This document shows positions 25,328 to 38,811 of a DNA stretch of 64,000 nt, piece after piece. Source of the stretch: JAIVJG01 sp964236735 (GTDB lineage Bacteria; Acidobacteriota; Blastocatellia; Pyrinomonadales; Pyrinomonadaceae). Below the pieces are notes generated by a model. It saw only the letters and a list, made by a program, of their open reading frames with translations, was not told the DNA's origin and ran no database searches. The stretch covers positions 124,001 through 188,000 of the forward strand of contig CAXSFM010000005.1 in the NCBI GenBank assembly GCA_964236735.1. Reading direction: 5' to 3'. Position 1 is the stretch's first letter; each line of letters opens with the position of its first letter. The position numbers and the translations under genes are program-made.

Positions 25328-27667
25328 ATGAGCAAACTCTACACCTTCTACTCATACAAAGGCGGGGTCGGCAGGTCTATGGCGCTCGCCAACGTCGCAG
25401 CGCTGCTGTCGAAGCGGAAGAAGCGCGTGCTGGTGATTGACTGGGACCTCGAAGCGCCGGGGCTAGAAAAGTATTTCAGGCAGGAGCCGTCAATGCTTCG
25501 CGGCTCGCGGGAGCAAACGGCTGGCGTCGTTGATATTGTCAACGCTTTCGCCGAAGGACAGCCGCTTGATTGGAAAAAATGTCTGCTGCGCGCCACTCCC
25601 TTCGGGCCGGACTCGCCACCCGTGGACATACTCAGCGCAGGCCAGGACACGCCCGACTATGTCCCGAAGCTACAGGCGATTGACTGGCGGCGGCTCTTCA
25701 ACGAGCAGAATTTTGGCGCATACTTAGAAGATATGCGCGATGAATGGCTTTTGAGCTACGACTTCGTTCTCGTGGACAGCCGCACGGGCATCACGGACAT
25801 CGGCGGCGTCTGCACCATCCACTTGCCCGACGTTCTAGTGCTTCTCTTCACGGCGAACGAGCAGAGCCTCGCCGGTGTACTCGACGTGATGCGACGCGCG
25901 CAGAAGAATTACGGCGAGCTACCCGAAGTGTACGAGCGACCGCGCAAGCTGCTGGGCGTCCCTGTCCCTTCAAGGTTTGAATACTTCACCGAGTACGAGA
26001 GCGCGACGCAGTGGCTGAAGAAGTTCTCCGAGAGACTGGCAGACATCTACGCCGACTGGCTCCCGCGCGATACTTCCACCAAAGACGTTCTTGAAAAGCT
26101 CTTCGTCCCGAACATTCCTTTCTGGAGCTTCGGCGAGAACCTGCCGGTCGTACAGGAGGGGGTGACCAATCCGCGCAGCATCGGGGCCGCATACGAGTTG
26201 CTAGCGCGTCTCATTGAGCATGACTTGGATTGGAATTGGAATAAGAAGAACACGGGCGAACGTCCCCCGGAGGAGGTCAATGAGGAGATCGAACGCATCT
26301 ACGCCGGTCTGAGCGCGGCGCACAAGGTGATCGCCCGCCCCGTGCTTAACAACCTCGTGCTGGTCGCGCCAGAAGGAAAGGGACAGGACGCCCGCCGGCG
26401 CGCGCCGCTCTCGGAGTTCGACGAGCCATCGCGTCGAGTCATTACAACGCTCACCGAAGCAAAACTGCTGACTGTTGCACGCGACGAGACTTTGGGCGAA
26501 GACGTGGTCGAGATCGCGCAGGACGCGACGTTGCGCCATTGGGATCAGTTGAAAATTTGGCTCGACAAAGACCGCGAGTTCCTACTCTGGCGTCAGCAAC
26601 TGCGTGCCGGCATGTCTAGCTGGGAGAAGGGAGCGCGGCAGCCCGCCTACCTTCTGAACGGCGTAGCCCTCAGGACGGCGGAGCGGTTCCTAGACACGCA
26701 CGCTGACGAGTTAAGCAGCAGCGAGAAGGGTTACGTCGAGAAGAGTCTCCTTGAAGAAGCTCGCCTGAAGCTCGCAAAACGCCTTAAGCAAACTGTAACC
26801 ATCGCGGTCATCGCGCTCGTTGTTGTCGTGGCGGCGCTCAGCGTCTTCTTTTTCAACCGCTACAAGCAGCTACAAGAGGCCGAGAAACAGGCGCAAGAGC
26901 GGCAGTTAGCCCTCAACCGTGCCGCGCTGGCAACGAGGCAAGGAATAGACCTGTTCAAACAAGGCGACGGGAACGGAGCCGTCGCTGCCTATGAGGAGGC
27001 GCTTGCCTTAAACCCTGATTACGCCGACGCCTACTACAATCGCGGCGAAGCCTTATTCAATCTCTCGAACTCGAACCCGAATCAGGGAGAGGCGGCAACA
27101 CAGAGGGCGCAGGCGATCAGCGACTTTAATACGGCCATCAACCTGACCACCGACGACGAGATGCGGGGGCAGGCGCAGCAGTACATCTTACAGTCGCCGA
27201 ATCCGATCAAGCCGATCACCGACCGGACCCCCGTCCCGACGCCGACCCCGCGCCCGAACACGACGCCTTCGGCCAGTCCCGTGCCGACGCCTGCCGCTAG
27301 CCCGACGCCCTTGATCGCGCTCCTAACTCCCCGCATCTACATTCAGAGGCTAGACAAAGAGGCATCGCGAAATCTAGCCAACTTATGTATGAGTCGGCTT
27401 AAAAAGTTGGGGTACGACGCGCCGGGGGTGGAAAAGACAGCAAATGTGCCGCCGAACACGGATGTCAGGTACTTCAGGAAGAGCGACGCCCCAACTGCGG
27501 AGCAGATCGTGGCTCTGCTCCGCAGTTGGGGCGTGACGGACGCACAGCTGAAGTACATCATCGGTTACGAGAACTCGACAACTGTCCCGGCCAAGCAATT
27601 TGAGATATGGCTCAGCGCGAACGCAGGCTGGACCGATGCTTCGACGCCGCAGCAAACGAAAAAATAG
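25328..27667 (+). CDS. KGGVGR P-loop NTPase fused to STAND-like winged helix, membrane helix, TPR and C-terminal domain
   Basis: 779 residues. Domain 1 (1-300) is ParA/MinD-like with deviant Walker A YKGGVGRSMALAN (10-22), where Lys11 is kept but Arg16 replaces the usual P-loop Lys. VLVIDWDLEAPGLEKYF (34-50) and FVLVDSRTGI (146-155, Walker B) follow. Domain 2 (about 320-480) matches the winged-helix/helical segment that follows the NTPase in nSTAND proteins: LSEFDEPSRRVITTLTEAKL, VVEIAQDATLRHWDQLKIWL and FLLWRQQLRAGMSSWE. One membrane helix spans 489-509. TPR-like helices occupy 525-620, a Thr/Pro linker 630-662, and a LytR_C/SPOR-like alpha-beta domain 668-770. Orientation of the C-terminal part (outside or inside) is unknown. 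It is coupled to the TIR gene and is probably its sensor or regulator. Confidence 0.8.
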   Translation: MSKLYTFYSYKGGVGRSMALANVAALLSKRKKRVLVIDWDLEAPGLEKYFRQEPSMLRGSREQTAGVVDIVNAFAEGQPLDWKKCLLRATPFGPDSPPVDILSAGQDTPDYVPKLQAIDWRRLFNEQNFGAYLEDMRDEWLLSYDFVLVDSRTGITDIGGVCTIHLPDVLVLLFTANEQSLAGVLDVMRRAQKNYGELPEVYERPRKLLGVPVPSRFEYFTEYESATQWLKKFSERLADIYADWLPRDTSTKDVLEKLFVPNIPFWSFGENLPVVQEGVTNPRSIGAAYELLARLIEHDLDWNWNKKNTGERPPEEVNEEIERIYAGLSAAHKVIARPVLNNLVLVAPEGKGQDARRRAPLSEFDEPSRRVITTLTEAKLLTVARDETLGEDVVEIAQDATLRHWDQLKIWLDKDREFLLWRQQLRAGMSSWEKGARQPAYLLNGVALRTAERFLDTHADELSSSEKGYVEKSLLEEARLKLAKRLKQTVTIAVIALVVVVAALSVFFFNRYKQLQEAEKQAQERQLALNRAALATRQGIDLFKQGDGNGAVAAYEEALALNPDYADAYYNRGEALFNLSNSNPNQGEAATQRAQAISDFNTAINLTTDDEMRGQAQQYILQSPNPIKPITDRTPVPTPTPRPNTTPSASPVPTPAASPTPLIALLTPRIYIQRLDKEASRNLANLCMSRLKKLGYDAPGVEKTANVPPNTDVRYFRKSDAPTAEQIVALLRSWGVTDAQLKYIIGYENSTTVPAKQFEIWLSANAGWTDASTPQQTKK

Positions 27668-27697
27668 AAGAGCTGAAGCATTCCATGCGTGAAGAGC

Positions 27698-27730
27698 GCG
27701 AAGCGCCATAGACTCTTCGGCGCTTCGCGA
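27698..27730. repeat. Short inverted repeat after the NTPase gene
   Basis: CGCGAAGCGCC (about 27699-27709) pairs with GGCGCTTCGCG (about 27719-27729). No T tract follows; a weak transcript-end hairpin is possible. Confidence 0.45.
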
Positions 27731-27850
27731 AGATCACGTCCGCAGCGACTCAAAATTTTTACCCCCAGGTCGGCGGAGGCGTGAGACGCTTGCGCTATCC
27801 TCAACCAACCGGATTTGAAAACCCCAATCAGCCAAAGGAGCGTTAAGGAA

Positions 27851-28669
27851 ATGAGCAGCAATCCACAACCCACAGGCGGTGTTCTCGTTCAGCACAAGGT
27901 CAGTGCGGGCGAAACACTGATCAGCATTGCCAAACAGCACGGCGTCACCCTCAAAGCGCTTCAAAGCGCCAACCCGCAGATCAAGGACATCAATAAAATT
28001 AAGATCGGACAGTTGATCATCATACTGTCCTCGCTCGTGACGGTGACTGTAGTTTCGGCTCCCGTCGAGACGAGCGCGCCCCCTCAACCTGTAACTGCGC
28101 CGACACTCACCTCGACGGTCGTCACAACCGATTCGGCGGCTTTCGCCGCGATGGATAAGCGCGGCAAGGCGAAGAAGCTCAACCCTGTCTTCCGTGAGCG
28201 ACTCGCACTGCTTGCGGATGCGCTGGCGAGGCGTGGTATGCAGACGCTCATTACCGATGGCCTTCGCACGTTCGCCGAGCAGGATGCGCTCTTCGCGCAG
28301 GGCCGCACGAAGCCCGGTAACATAGTCACGAAAGCGCGCGGCGGGCAGTCGAACCACAACTACGGTTTGGCCGTGGACATGTATCCGGTCGTCAACGGCA
28401 AAGTCTTCACGGACGTGCCGAAAGGTGCCTCGGTCGAATTCAGACGCGCCTTCAATGCCATACAAGATGCAGCCGGCGAAGATGCAGAGCGCTTGGGCAT
28501 GTTCTGGGGCGCGCGCTTCAGCGGCATCGTTGACACGCCTCACATCCAGTTACTCGCGCAGAGCGACATGAGTCCTGCCGAGTGCCTAAAGGTATTCAAC
28601 AAGAACAACGGCAATCTCGACGCCGTTTGGGCCGAGGCGGAAAGGCGCGTCAAGCCGCTCAACGCCTGA
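27851..28669 (+). CDS. LysM-domain M15 peptidase (endolysin-like L-Ala-D-Glu/D,D-peptidase)
   Basis: 272 residues from ATG 27851 with AAGGA upstream. Residues 12-58 are one LysM domain (HKVSAGETLISIAKQHGVTL, NKIKIGQLIII). A Thr/Pro/Val-rich linker follows to about 92. Residues 100-235 are an M15 metallopeptidase of the CwlK/Ply type: ITDGLRTFAEQDALFAQGRT, SNHNYGLAVDMYP with His169 and Asp176, and TPHIQL with His231. These are the zinc ligands. The LysM would target peptidoglycan. No signal peptide is seen, as in phage endolysins, so export is unexplained. It lies 183 bases after the TIR/NTPase pair, in the same direction. Confidence 0.87.
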   Translation: MSSNPQPTGGVLVQHKVSAGETLISIAKQHGVTLKALQSANPQIKDINKIKIGQLIIILSSLVTVTVVSAPVETSAPPQPVTAPTLTSTVVTTDSAAFAAMDKRGKAKKLNPVFRERLALLADALARRGMQTLITDGLRTFAEQDALFAQGRTKPGNIVTKARGGQSNHNYGLAVDMYPVVNGKVFTDVPKGASVEFRRAFNAIQDAAGEDAERLGMFWGARFSGIVDTPHIQLLAQSDMSPAECLKVFNKNNGNLDAVWAEAERRVKPLNA

Positions 28670-28696
28670 AACCTCAAGACGACTTTAGCTTGAGAC

Positions 28697-28742
28697 AAGA
28701 AGAGGGGCGCGTCCACGTCAGGACGCGCCCCTCTTCTTTATT
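28697..28742. terminator. Bidirectional rho-independent terminator
   Basis: Perfect 18-bp stem (28697-28714 with 28721-28738, AAGAAGAGGGGCGCGTCC) and a 6-base loop, then TATT on the plus side. It separates the M15 peptidase gene from convergent bioY. Confidence 0.88.
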
Positions 28743-28763
28743 CTCGCGACCTTGATCTTATGA

Positions 28764-29357
28764 TTAACGCGAGCTTGCGCGACGCAGTATCGCCCAGCCC
28801 GCCGGGAGCAGAGCCGCCGCGAGCGCGATCTTGATGAGGTCGCCGGGGATGAACGGCGCGACGCCTGCGACAAAGGCTTGCGATGGTGAAGTGAAACGCG
28901 CGAGCCATACCCATCCGCAGAGCAGAATGACGGCGGAACCGAGAGCCATCGCCAACGCCGCCGTCGGCACGCGCCTGTCCCAACCGCGCTCGGCGAGCCA
29001 GCCGGTGACGAAAGCCGCGAGCGGATAAGAAAGTAAATAACCGGCGGTCGGCGTCAAAAACAGGTAGGCGAGTCCGCCGTTGCCTTGACGGAAAAACGGT
29101 AGCCCCAACGCGCCTTCGACGAGGTACGCGAGCATCGCCAGCGAGCCGAGACGCGAGCCGAGCAGCGCGCCCGCGAGCAGCACCGCGAACGTCTGTCCCG
29201 TGATGGGCACGGGCGTGAACGGAAGCGGGATGACGACCTGCGCGGAGAGCGCGACGAGCAGGCTGAAGGCGACGACAAGCGCGACCGAGCGCGTCCAATC
29301 GAGCGGCGCGATGAGCGCGCCCGTCAGCGTCTCAGTTCTGGCATAAGAAGCATTCAT
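28764..29357 (-). CDS. bioY: BioY biotin transporter substrate-binding subunit
   Basis: 197 residues, AAAGGT before ATG 29357. BioY is the membrane S-component of energy-coupling-factor biotin import. Signatures: ALSAQVVIPLPFTPVPITGQ, VLLAGALLGSRLG, YLVEGALGLPFF, LTPTAGYLLSYPLAAFVTGW, PFIPGDLIKIALAAALL. About six membrane helices. No EcfA/EcfT genes are adjacent, so it either acts alone or uses a shared module elsewhere. It follows the pyrophosphatase gene by 20 bases on the same strand. Confidence 0.93.
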   Translation of the reverse strand: MNASYARTETLTGALIAPLDWTRSVALVVAFSLLVALSAQVVIPLPFTPVPITGQTFAVLLAGALLGSRLGSLAMLAYLVEGALGLPFFRQGNGGLAYLFLTPTAGYLLSYPLAAFVTGWLAERGWDRRVPTAALAMALGSAVILLCGWVWLARFTSPSQAFVAGVAPFIPGDLIKIALAAALLPAGWAILRRASSR

Positions 29358-29377
29358 GGTAATTGTACCTTTCTCGT

Positions 29378-32125
<2,748 letters not shown>

Positions 32126-32379
32126 GTCTGAGTAATTCCTTTCAGTTCGATAAAGCTGGCGAGTGAGTTAAAACGTGCCTTGCGGACACAAGCGCGAGTC
32201 TCGAAGAGACAGAGCTTGAGGACGAACGGAGACACCTTAAATCGCGCCTTCGTCCCACTATGCCTGAAACTTTGTGCTCGCTAAAAGCAGGCATTATTGC
32301 TGATTTATGCTCGCACTGTCCACCCGCCAACAGGCATGAGCCGCGCCCACAGTCGGAGCGGTCTGAGTATGCGGCCAAA
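32126..32379. other. Gene-free stretch upstream of hppA
   Basis: No gene recognised. GGACGAACGG and CGCCTTCGTCC near 32221-32258 could pair imperfectly in the presumed hppA leader. Otherwise nothing seen. Confidence 0.35.
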
Positions 32380-32543
32380 AAATTTAACAGGGATAGACAG
32401 GATGAACAGGATAAGAAAAAGCAATGATGAACGATGAATGCCGCAATGATGAAGGAAAAACTCATTGCTTTGATTCATCATTCATCAATCAGCATTCCGC
32501 ATTCGTCTTTTATCCTGTTCATCCTGTTCATCCCTGTTAATTT
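32380..32543. repeat. Family D palindromic repeat, copy 2
   Basis: TTAACAGGGATAGACAGGAT at the left pairs with ATCCTGTTCATCCCTGTTAA at the right. Nested GATGAATGCCGCAATGATGA-type and TCATTCATCAATCAGCATTC-type arms lie inside, as in copy 1 (22053-22225). Confidence 0.88.
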
Positions 32544-32585
32544 CTGAAATCATAGCCAGGCGAAAACTCCGTTGCCCTCATCTGT

Positions 32586-34460
<1,875 letters not shown>

Positions 34461-34757
34461 CCGTCTAGTAGCTCCTTAACAAAACGCGAATTGAAGCGGG
34501 CGGATTCAAGCGCGGAAGGCGGCTTGAGTTGGACAGCATTATAAACAGGATTGGCGATCTGCAAAGGCGCAAGCGCACTGTCCGCAGCTTGCCAACCGAC
34601 GTTCGCTAAATTCAGCGTGCAAATGCACAGCGAGACGCGCCAGCCCACTGGCACGCGGGTTGTAATGATGAAGTGTGAAACTGCACGCCGGCGATGTTTG
34701 CGACGCGCAGCCTTTGATTCGGACGCGGGCTATCGCCGCCAAGTGAAAGGAAAAGTT

Positions 34758-35168
34758 ATGAACGTCACAGTCGTCACCTATCTGATGTACATCTGCATCA
34801 GCGTCGCGCTGACCGTGTGGGTCGCGCGCACGCTGCACAAGAACGGGCGCGTCTTTCTCGTGGACGTGTTTCAGGGCAACGAGTCTCTGGCCGACAGCGT
34901 CAACCACTTGCTCGTCGTCGGTTTCTATCTCATCAACTTCGGTTACGTGAGCCTCGCGCTCAAGCTCGGCTACGATTTGCAAAGCCCGCGCGAAGGCATC
35001 GAGGCTTTGTCGTGGAAGGTCGGACTCGTGCTCGTCGTGCTCGGCGGGATGCACTTCTTCAACCTTTACGTCTTCAGCCGCATCCGCCGACGCTCGCCGC
35101 ATCCGCCGATGCCGTCGCATAACGAGCCGCGCCGCCCGGTTGATTTTCGTGGCGCGGAAGGCGTGTGA
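34758..35168 (+). CDS. Small membrane protein of unknown function
   Basis: 136 residues from ATG 34758 (AAAGGAAAAG upstream); the open frame before it is not used. Three hydrophobic helices are visible: VVTYLMYICISVALTVWVA, HLLVVGFYLINFGYVSLAL and VGLVLVVLGGMHFFNLYVF. The loop GRVFLVDVFQGNESLADSVN between the first two is polar and probably conserved. The C-terminus is Arg/Pro-rich. No family name recognised; similar short proteins are common in Acidobacteria as hypothetical proteins. Confidence 0.7.
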   Translation: MNVTVVTYLMYICISVALTVWVARTLHKNGRVFLVDVFQGNESLADSVNHLLVVGFYLINFGYVSLALKLGYDLQSPREGIEALSWKVGLVLVVLGGMHFFNLYVFSRIRRRSPHPPMPSHNEPRRPVDFRGAEGV

Positions 35169-35182
35169 GCTAAAAAGCAAAT

Positions 35183-35278
35183 CTCACGCCAAGGCGCAAA
35201 GGCGCGAAGAGTTAAGACGGCGAAGAGCAACGCTTGTGCTTCGCCGTCTCCCTTTGCGTCTTTGCGCCTTTGCGTGAG
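35183..35278. repeat. Family C palindromic repeat, copy 2
   Basis: CTCACGCCAAGGCGCAAAGG at the left pairs with CTTTGCGCCTTTGCGTGAG at the right; AGACGGCGAAG and CTTCGCCGTCT form an inner stem. It lies between convergent genes. The first copy is inside btuF. Confidence 0.85.
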
Positions 35279-35312
35279 TCGAACTTTGCAGCGATGGTGC
35301 GGCGTTTGAAAA

Positions 35313-36461
35313 TTAAAAAGTCTCTTCCACAATCTTGATATTGCGCGCGGTGAGTTCCGCGACGAAAGCATCGGGCGGGATACAAAGCTCCTGCGGGACT
35401 GCGCCTTTCTTCGTCGTGCGTCCTTGCGCCATCATCTGCGCGATGATCGAGGCTGGGAAGGCCGTTGTCCGCATCATCGCGGAGAGACCCGTGCGCGCGT
35501 CGAAGAGGTCAACGATGTCGTAGCGCAGACGTTTCCTCGCGCCATTCGATGCGCCGCGAAATTCGAGCCGGACGAGCACGGCGTCGGGTTCGTCCGCCGG
35601 GAGATGACGGACGAGCCTTTCGCCGAAGACGCGACGGGGCGTGACGCGCGCGCCGTCAAACTCGATCTCTTCGCTGCTCGTGAGGCCGAGGTCAATCATC
35701 AGCTTGAACCTCTCGCAGTGGCCGGGATAGCGGATGGTTTTGTAGTCGAGTTCCTGGAGCCGTCCGAGAAAAGTTTCGGGAAGCGTCGAAGTTCCGCCCG
35801 AAGTCTGGAAGGCTTCCATGCGTCCGAAGGGCGCAGCGAAGTCGAGCCGCTCGACTTCCGTCATCGAATCCACTTCGATGATTTTTCCTTCGCGGATGAC
35901 GCGCGCGCGTTCGACGTATTCGTTAATCAATCCCTCGACGGAAAAGACGATTTGATAATTGAGCGGCGGGCGTGGGGTTTGCGGCAGGCCGCCGACGCGA
36001 ATGTGAATCGCTTCGAGCGTGTCGAAGCGCGCCGCGCCGTGCGCCGCGAGGACGGAGACCATGCCGGGCGCGAGTCCGCAGTCGGGAATGATGTTGATGC
36101 CAGCGTCGCGCGCCTCTGCATCGAGCGCGAGTTCCGCGTCCACGACCGCGTTGTTGCCGCCGAGGTCGCAGAAATTCGTGCGCGCTTCAATCGCGGCGCG
36201 CGCGAGTCCGAGATTGTAGGAGTATGTGACGCAACTGATACAAGCGTCGTGGCCGCGCATCAACGCGACGACCGCCGCGTGGTCAGAAACATCAATTGAC
36301 GCGGCGGCGAGTCGCGGGCTGTTGACCGTCTCGACGACGGCGCGCGCGCGTCCCTCATCAATGTCCGCGACCGTGACGGCTGCGACGCCCTCAGAGTTGT
36401 GCGCGAGATCGTAGGCCGCGCCGAGTCCCATCCGACCCGCGCCCAGCACGAGAATTTTCAT
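35313..36461 (-). CDS. Saccharopine dehydrogenase-family oxidoreductase (lysine 6-dehydrogenase-like)
   Basis: 382 residues. The N-terminal Rossmann domain begins MKILVLGAGRMGLGAAYDLA with GxGxxG and ends its second strand with VTVADIDEGRA, an Asp favouring NAD. The catalytic domain has YNLGLARAAIEARTNFCDLG, IIPDCGLAPGMVSVLAAHGA and SVEGLINEYVERARVIREGK, as in saccharopine and L-lysine 6-dehydrogenases. It lies 21 bases after an amino-acid permease gene on the same strand, so import and deamination of a basic amino acid is a reasonable inference. Substrate unproven. Confidence 0.85.
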   Translation of the reverse strand: MKILVLGAGRMGLGAAYDLAHNSEGVAAVTVADIDEGRARAVVETVNSPRLAAASIDVSDHAAVVALMRGHDACISCVTYSYNLGLARAAIEARTNFCDLGGNNAVVDAELALDAEARDAGINIIPDCGLAPGMVSVLAAHGAARFDTLEAIHIRVGGLPQTPRPPLNYQIVFSVEGLINEYVERARVIREGKIIEVDSMTEVERLDFAAPFGRMEAFQTSGGTSTLPETFLGRLQELDYKTIRYPGHCERFKLMIDLGLTSSEEIEFDGARVTPRRVFGERLVRHLPADEPDAVLVRLEFRGASNGARKRLRYDIVDLFDARTGLSAMMRTTAFPASIIAQMMAQGRTTKKGAVPQELCIPPDAFVAELTARNIKIVEETF

Positions 36462-36482
36462 ACTTCAATACCCGGCGCTACG

Positions 36483-38261
36483 TTAACGCGCGGCATTCTC
36501 TCCGTCGCCTTGTCGCGAAGAACCGATCAACATCCCGGCCACACCCAGGACGACGCCGATTAAGATAAGCAAGAGGCCGATGAGCGCGCGCGTGTGCTCG
36601 TCAGCGTCCGCCGACAACGCCGTGCGGACAAGCGCGGCGGGGTTGGCGTCGTGCGGAATCGTGAACAGTCCGACGGCAATCAGGAAAAAGCCGAGCGCGG
36701 CGAACTTGATGGGGACGGGCGCGCGAAGCGGGCGTCCAAGCGTGCGCCCGATGTCGCTGTGCGTGTAGCCGTAGGACGTGTAAATCGCCATCCCCAGCAC
36801 GAGCCAGCCAATGAAACGCCACCACGAAGCGGGCGGCAGATAGAACATTAGGAAGATGCACGAAGCTGCGCCGAGCAGCGGCAGGAGCCACGCGCCGAGC
36901 GGCACGCGGAACGGGCGTTTGCGGTTCGGGTCTTTCATTCGCAAGATCGGGATGCCAATACAGACGAGGACGAAGGCGAAGAGAGTGCCGATGTTCGTCA
37001 GGTCAACCATCTCGTCTATGCTCATAAAGGCCGCGAAGCCGCCGACGAGCACGCCGGTCAAAATCGTCGTGACGTGCGGCGTCTTGAAGCGCGGGTGAAC
37101 TTTGGCGAAGACGGGCGGGAGCAGCCCGTCGCGCGCCATCGAGAAGAAGATGCGCGGCTGTCCGAGTTGGAAGACTAAAAGTACCGCCGTGTGCGCGACG
37201 ACGGAGCCGAACGCGACGACCGTCGAAGGCCACGTCACGCCCGCCGGAGCAGCGTGGTTCAAGGCCATCGTCAGCGGCTCGGCCTGTTCGTTCGCCAGCT
37301 TCTGCACGAGTTCCGGGTAAGGGATGATGCCCGTGAAAACCGCGCCGACGATGACGTAGAGAATCGTGCAGACGATGAGCGACGCGATGATGCCGATGGG
37401 CAAATCGCGCGCAGGGTTCTTGCATTCTTCGGCGACCGTCGAGACGGCGTCGAAGCCGATGTAAGCGAAGAAAACGAGCGCGGCTCCCGTGAACGTGCCG
37501 CGCCAACCGTTCGGTTGGAAGGGATGCCAGTTCGTCACCATCGTCGAGGGCGAAACGTAGTAGAGCGCGACGCCGATAAAGAACAGCAGGACGATGATCT
37601 TGACCATCACCATCCCGGCGTTGAAGCCCGCCGACTCGCGGATGCCCCAGACGAGCACCACCGTGATGAGCGCGACGATGAGAAAGGCGAAGACGTTGAC
37701 GATCACGGCGTGGCCGAAGAGTTGCGGCGCGCCGCCGAAGTCTATCGCGTACTGCGCCGGATTATTGACGGCCAGTTTCGCCGCCGTGCGGTAGTCCGTC
37801 GAGAGCCACGAAGGAATGTGGACGCCGAAGCCTTCCATCAGCGTGCGGAAATAATTCGCCCAGCTAATCGCGACGGCGACGTTGCCGACCGCGTACTCGA
37901 TGATTAAGTCCCAGCCGATAATCCACGCGACGAGTTCGCCCATCGTCGCGTAGGAATATGTGTAGGCCGAGCCTGAGATCGGCACCATCGAGGCCATCTC
38001 CGCGTAACAGAGCGCCGTGAACGCGCAGACGATGGCCGTAATCACGAACGAGAGCATCAGCGAAGGCCCCGCGCCCGGACGCACCGCGTCGCCCGCCGCC
38101 GCCGTCCCGACGGTCGCGAAAATCCCCGCGCCGATGATCGCGCCGATGCCTAAGAGCGTGATGTTGAAAGCGCCGAGCGTGCGCTTCAGAGAGAACTCAG
38201 TGCCCTCAGCCGACCGCATGATGTCGTCCAGATTTTTGGTGCGAAAGATGCCTCGAAGCAA
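36483..38261 (-). CDS. APC-family amino-acid permease (cationic amino-acid transporter-like)
   Basis: 592 residues with 12-14 membrane helices. The first helix block GIGAIIGAGIFATVGTAAAG carries the APC substrate-backbone loop. PGAGPSLMLSFVITAIVCAF, CYAEMASMVPISGSAYTYSY and FAYIGFDAVSTVAEECKNPA are typical of the YfnA/CAT subgroup. The long form with two extra C-terminal helices matches this subgroup, which often carries basic amino acids. Co-transcribed with the lysine-dehydrogenase-like gene downstream. Confidence 0.9.
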   Translation of the reverse strand: MLRGIFRTKNLDDIMRSAEGTEFSLKRTLGAFNITLLGIGAIIGAGIFATVGTAAAGDAVRPGAGPSLMLSFVITAIVCAFTALCYAEMASMVPISGSAYTYSYATMGELVAWIIGWDLIIEYAVGNVAVAISWANYFRTLMEGFGVHIPSWLSTDYRTAAKLAVNNPAQYAIDFGGAPQLFGHAVIVNVFAFLIVALITVVLVWGIRESAGFNAGMVMVKIIVLLFFIGVALYYVSPSTMVTNWHPFQPNGWRGTFTGAALVFFAYIGFDAVSTVAEECKNPARDLPIGIIASLIVCTILYVIVGAVFTGIIPYPELVQKLANEQAEPLTMALNHAAPAGVTWPSTVVAFGSVVAHTAVLLVFQLGQPRIFFSMARDGLLPPVFAKVHPRFKTPHVTTILTGVLVGGFAAFMSIDEMVDLTNIGTLFAFVLVCIGIPILRMKDPNRKRPFRVPLGAWLLPLLGAASCIFLMFYLPPASWWRFIGWLVLGMAIYTSYGYTHSDIGRTLGRPLRAPVPIKFAALGFFLIAVGLFTIPHDANPAALVRTALSADADEHTRALIGLLLILIGVVLGVAGMLIGSSRQGDGENAAR

Positions 38262-38811
38262 GGTGTGCCTCCAGAAGTCAAGAAAGTTAGATTGCGCTTT
38301 ATGGTTTAGGACTTGGCCGCTCGACAGGCAGATGCGTGTTCGGGCGCGCGGAGTTTGTCATAGCGAGAGGGAATAAGGCAACAAAAAAGTCTGAAGATGA
38401 GCGACTGAAGCGTTGAGTTGAAATTCGCAGAAAGGTCTCATCAACATTCGCGACGGCATTTCAGCATGGCATGAGGCGAAGAACTTAACGCCGTGCCGCG
38501 ATTCTCTCCCTTGCAAGCTTCTAAAATTAACCGTTCATTCACGTCGCCGTCAGATCACCGTAACCTTCAAGAGATAGTTTGCCTCTTCGCTTCAAACTGT
38601 CGGGAGTCGCGCTCGTCGCGTCGCACCAATGCGGGCGCTCATCCATCGTTTCACGTACGCGAATGTTTCCGCATTAGTTGTCAACTGACTCAACCAGTTA
38701 CCCGATTAAAGACGCAGGTGAACGGCAACTCCGAACAGGTTTGCAGCGACAATTGCCGTTTACGGCTCTCGCAAAAGCTCTACATCACATCTCTGCTTGA
38801 AGGAAAATTTA
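38262..38811. other. Gene-free divergent region
   Basis: 550 bases between the permease and the TonB-dependent receptor, which are transcribed away from each other. No gene, known RNA or strong promoter pair was recognised. AAGGA before 38812 is the receptor's ribosome site. Confidence 0.4.
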
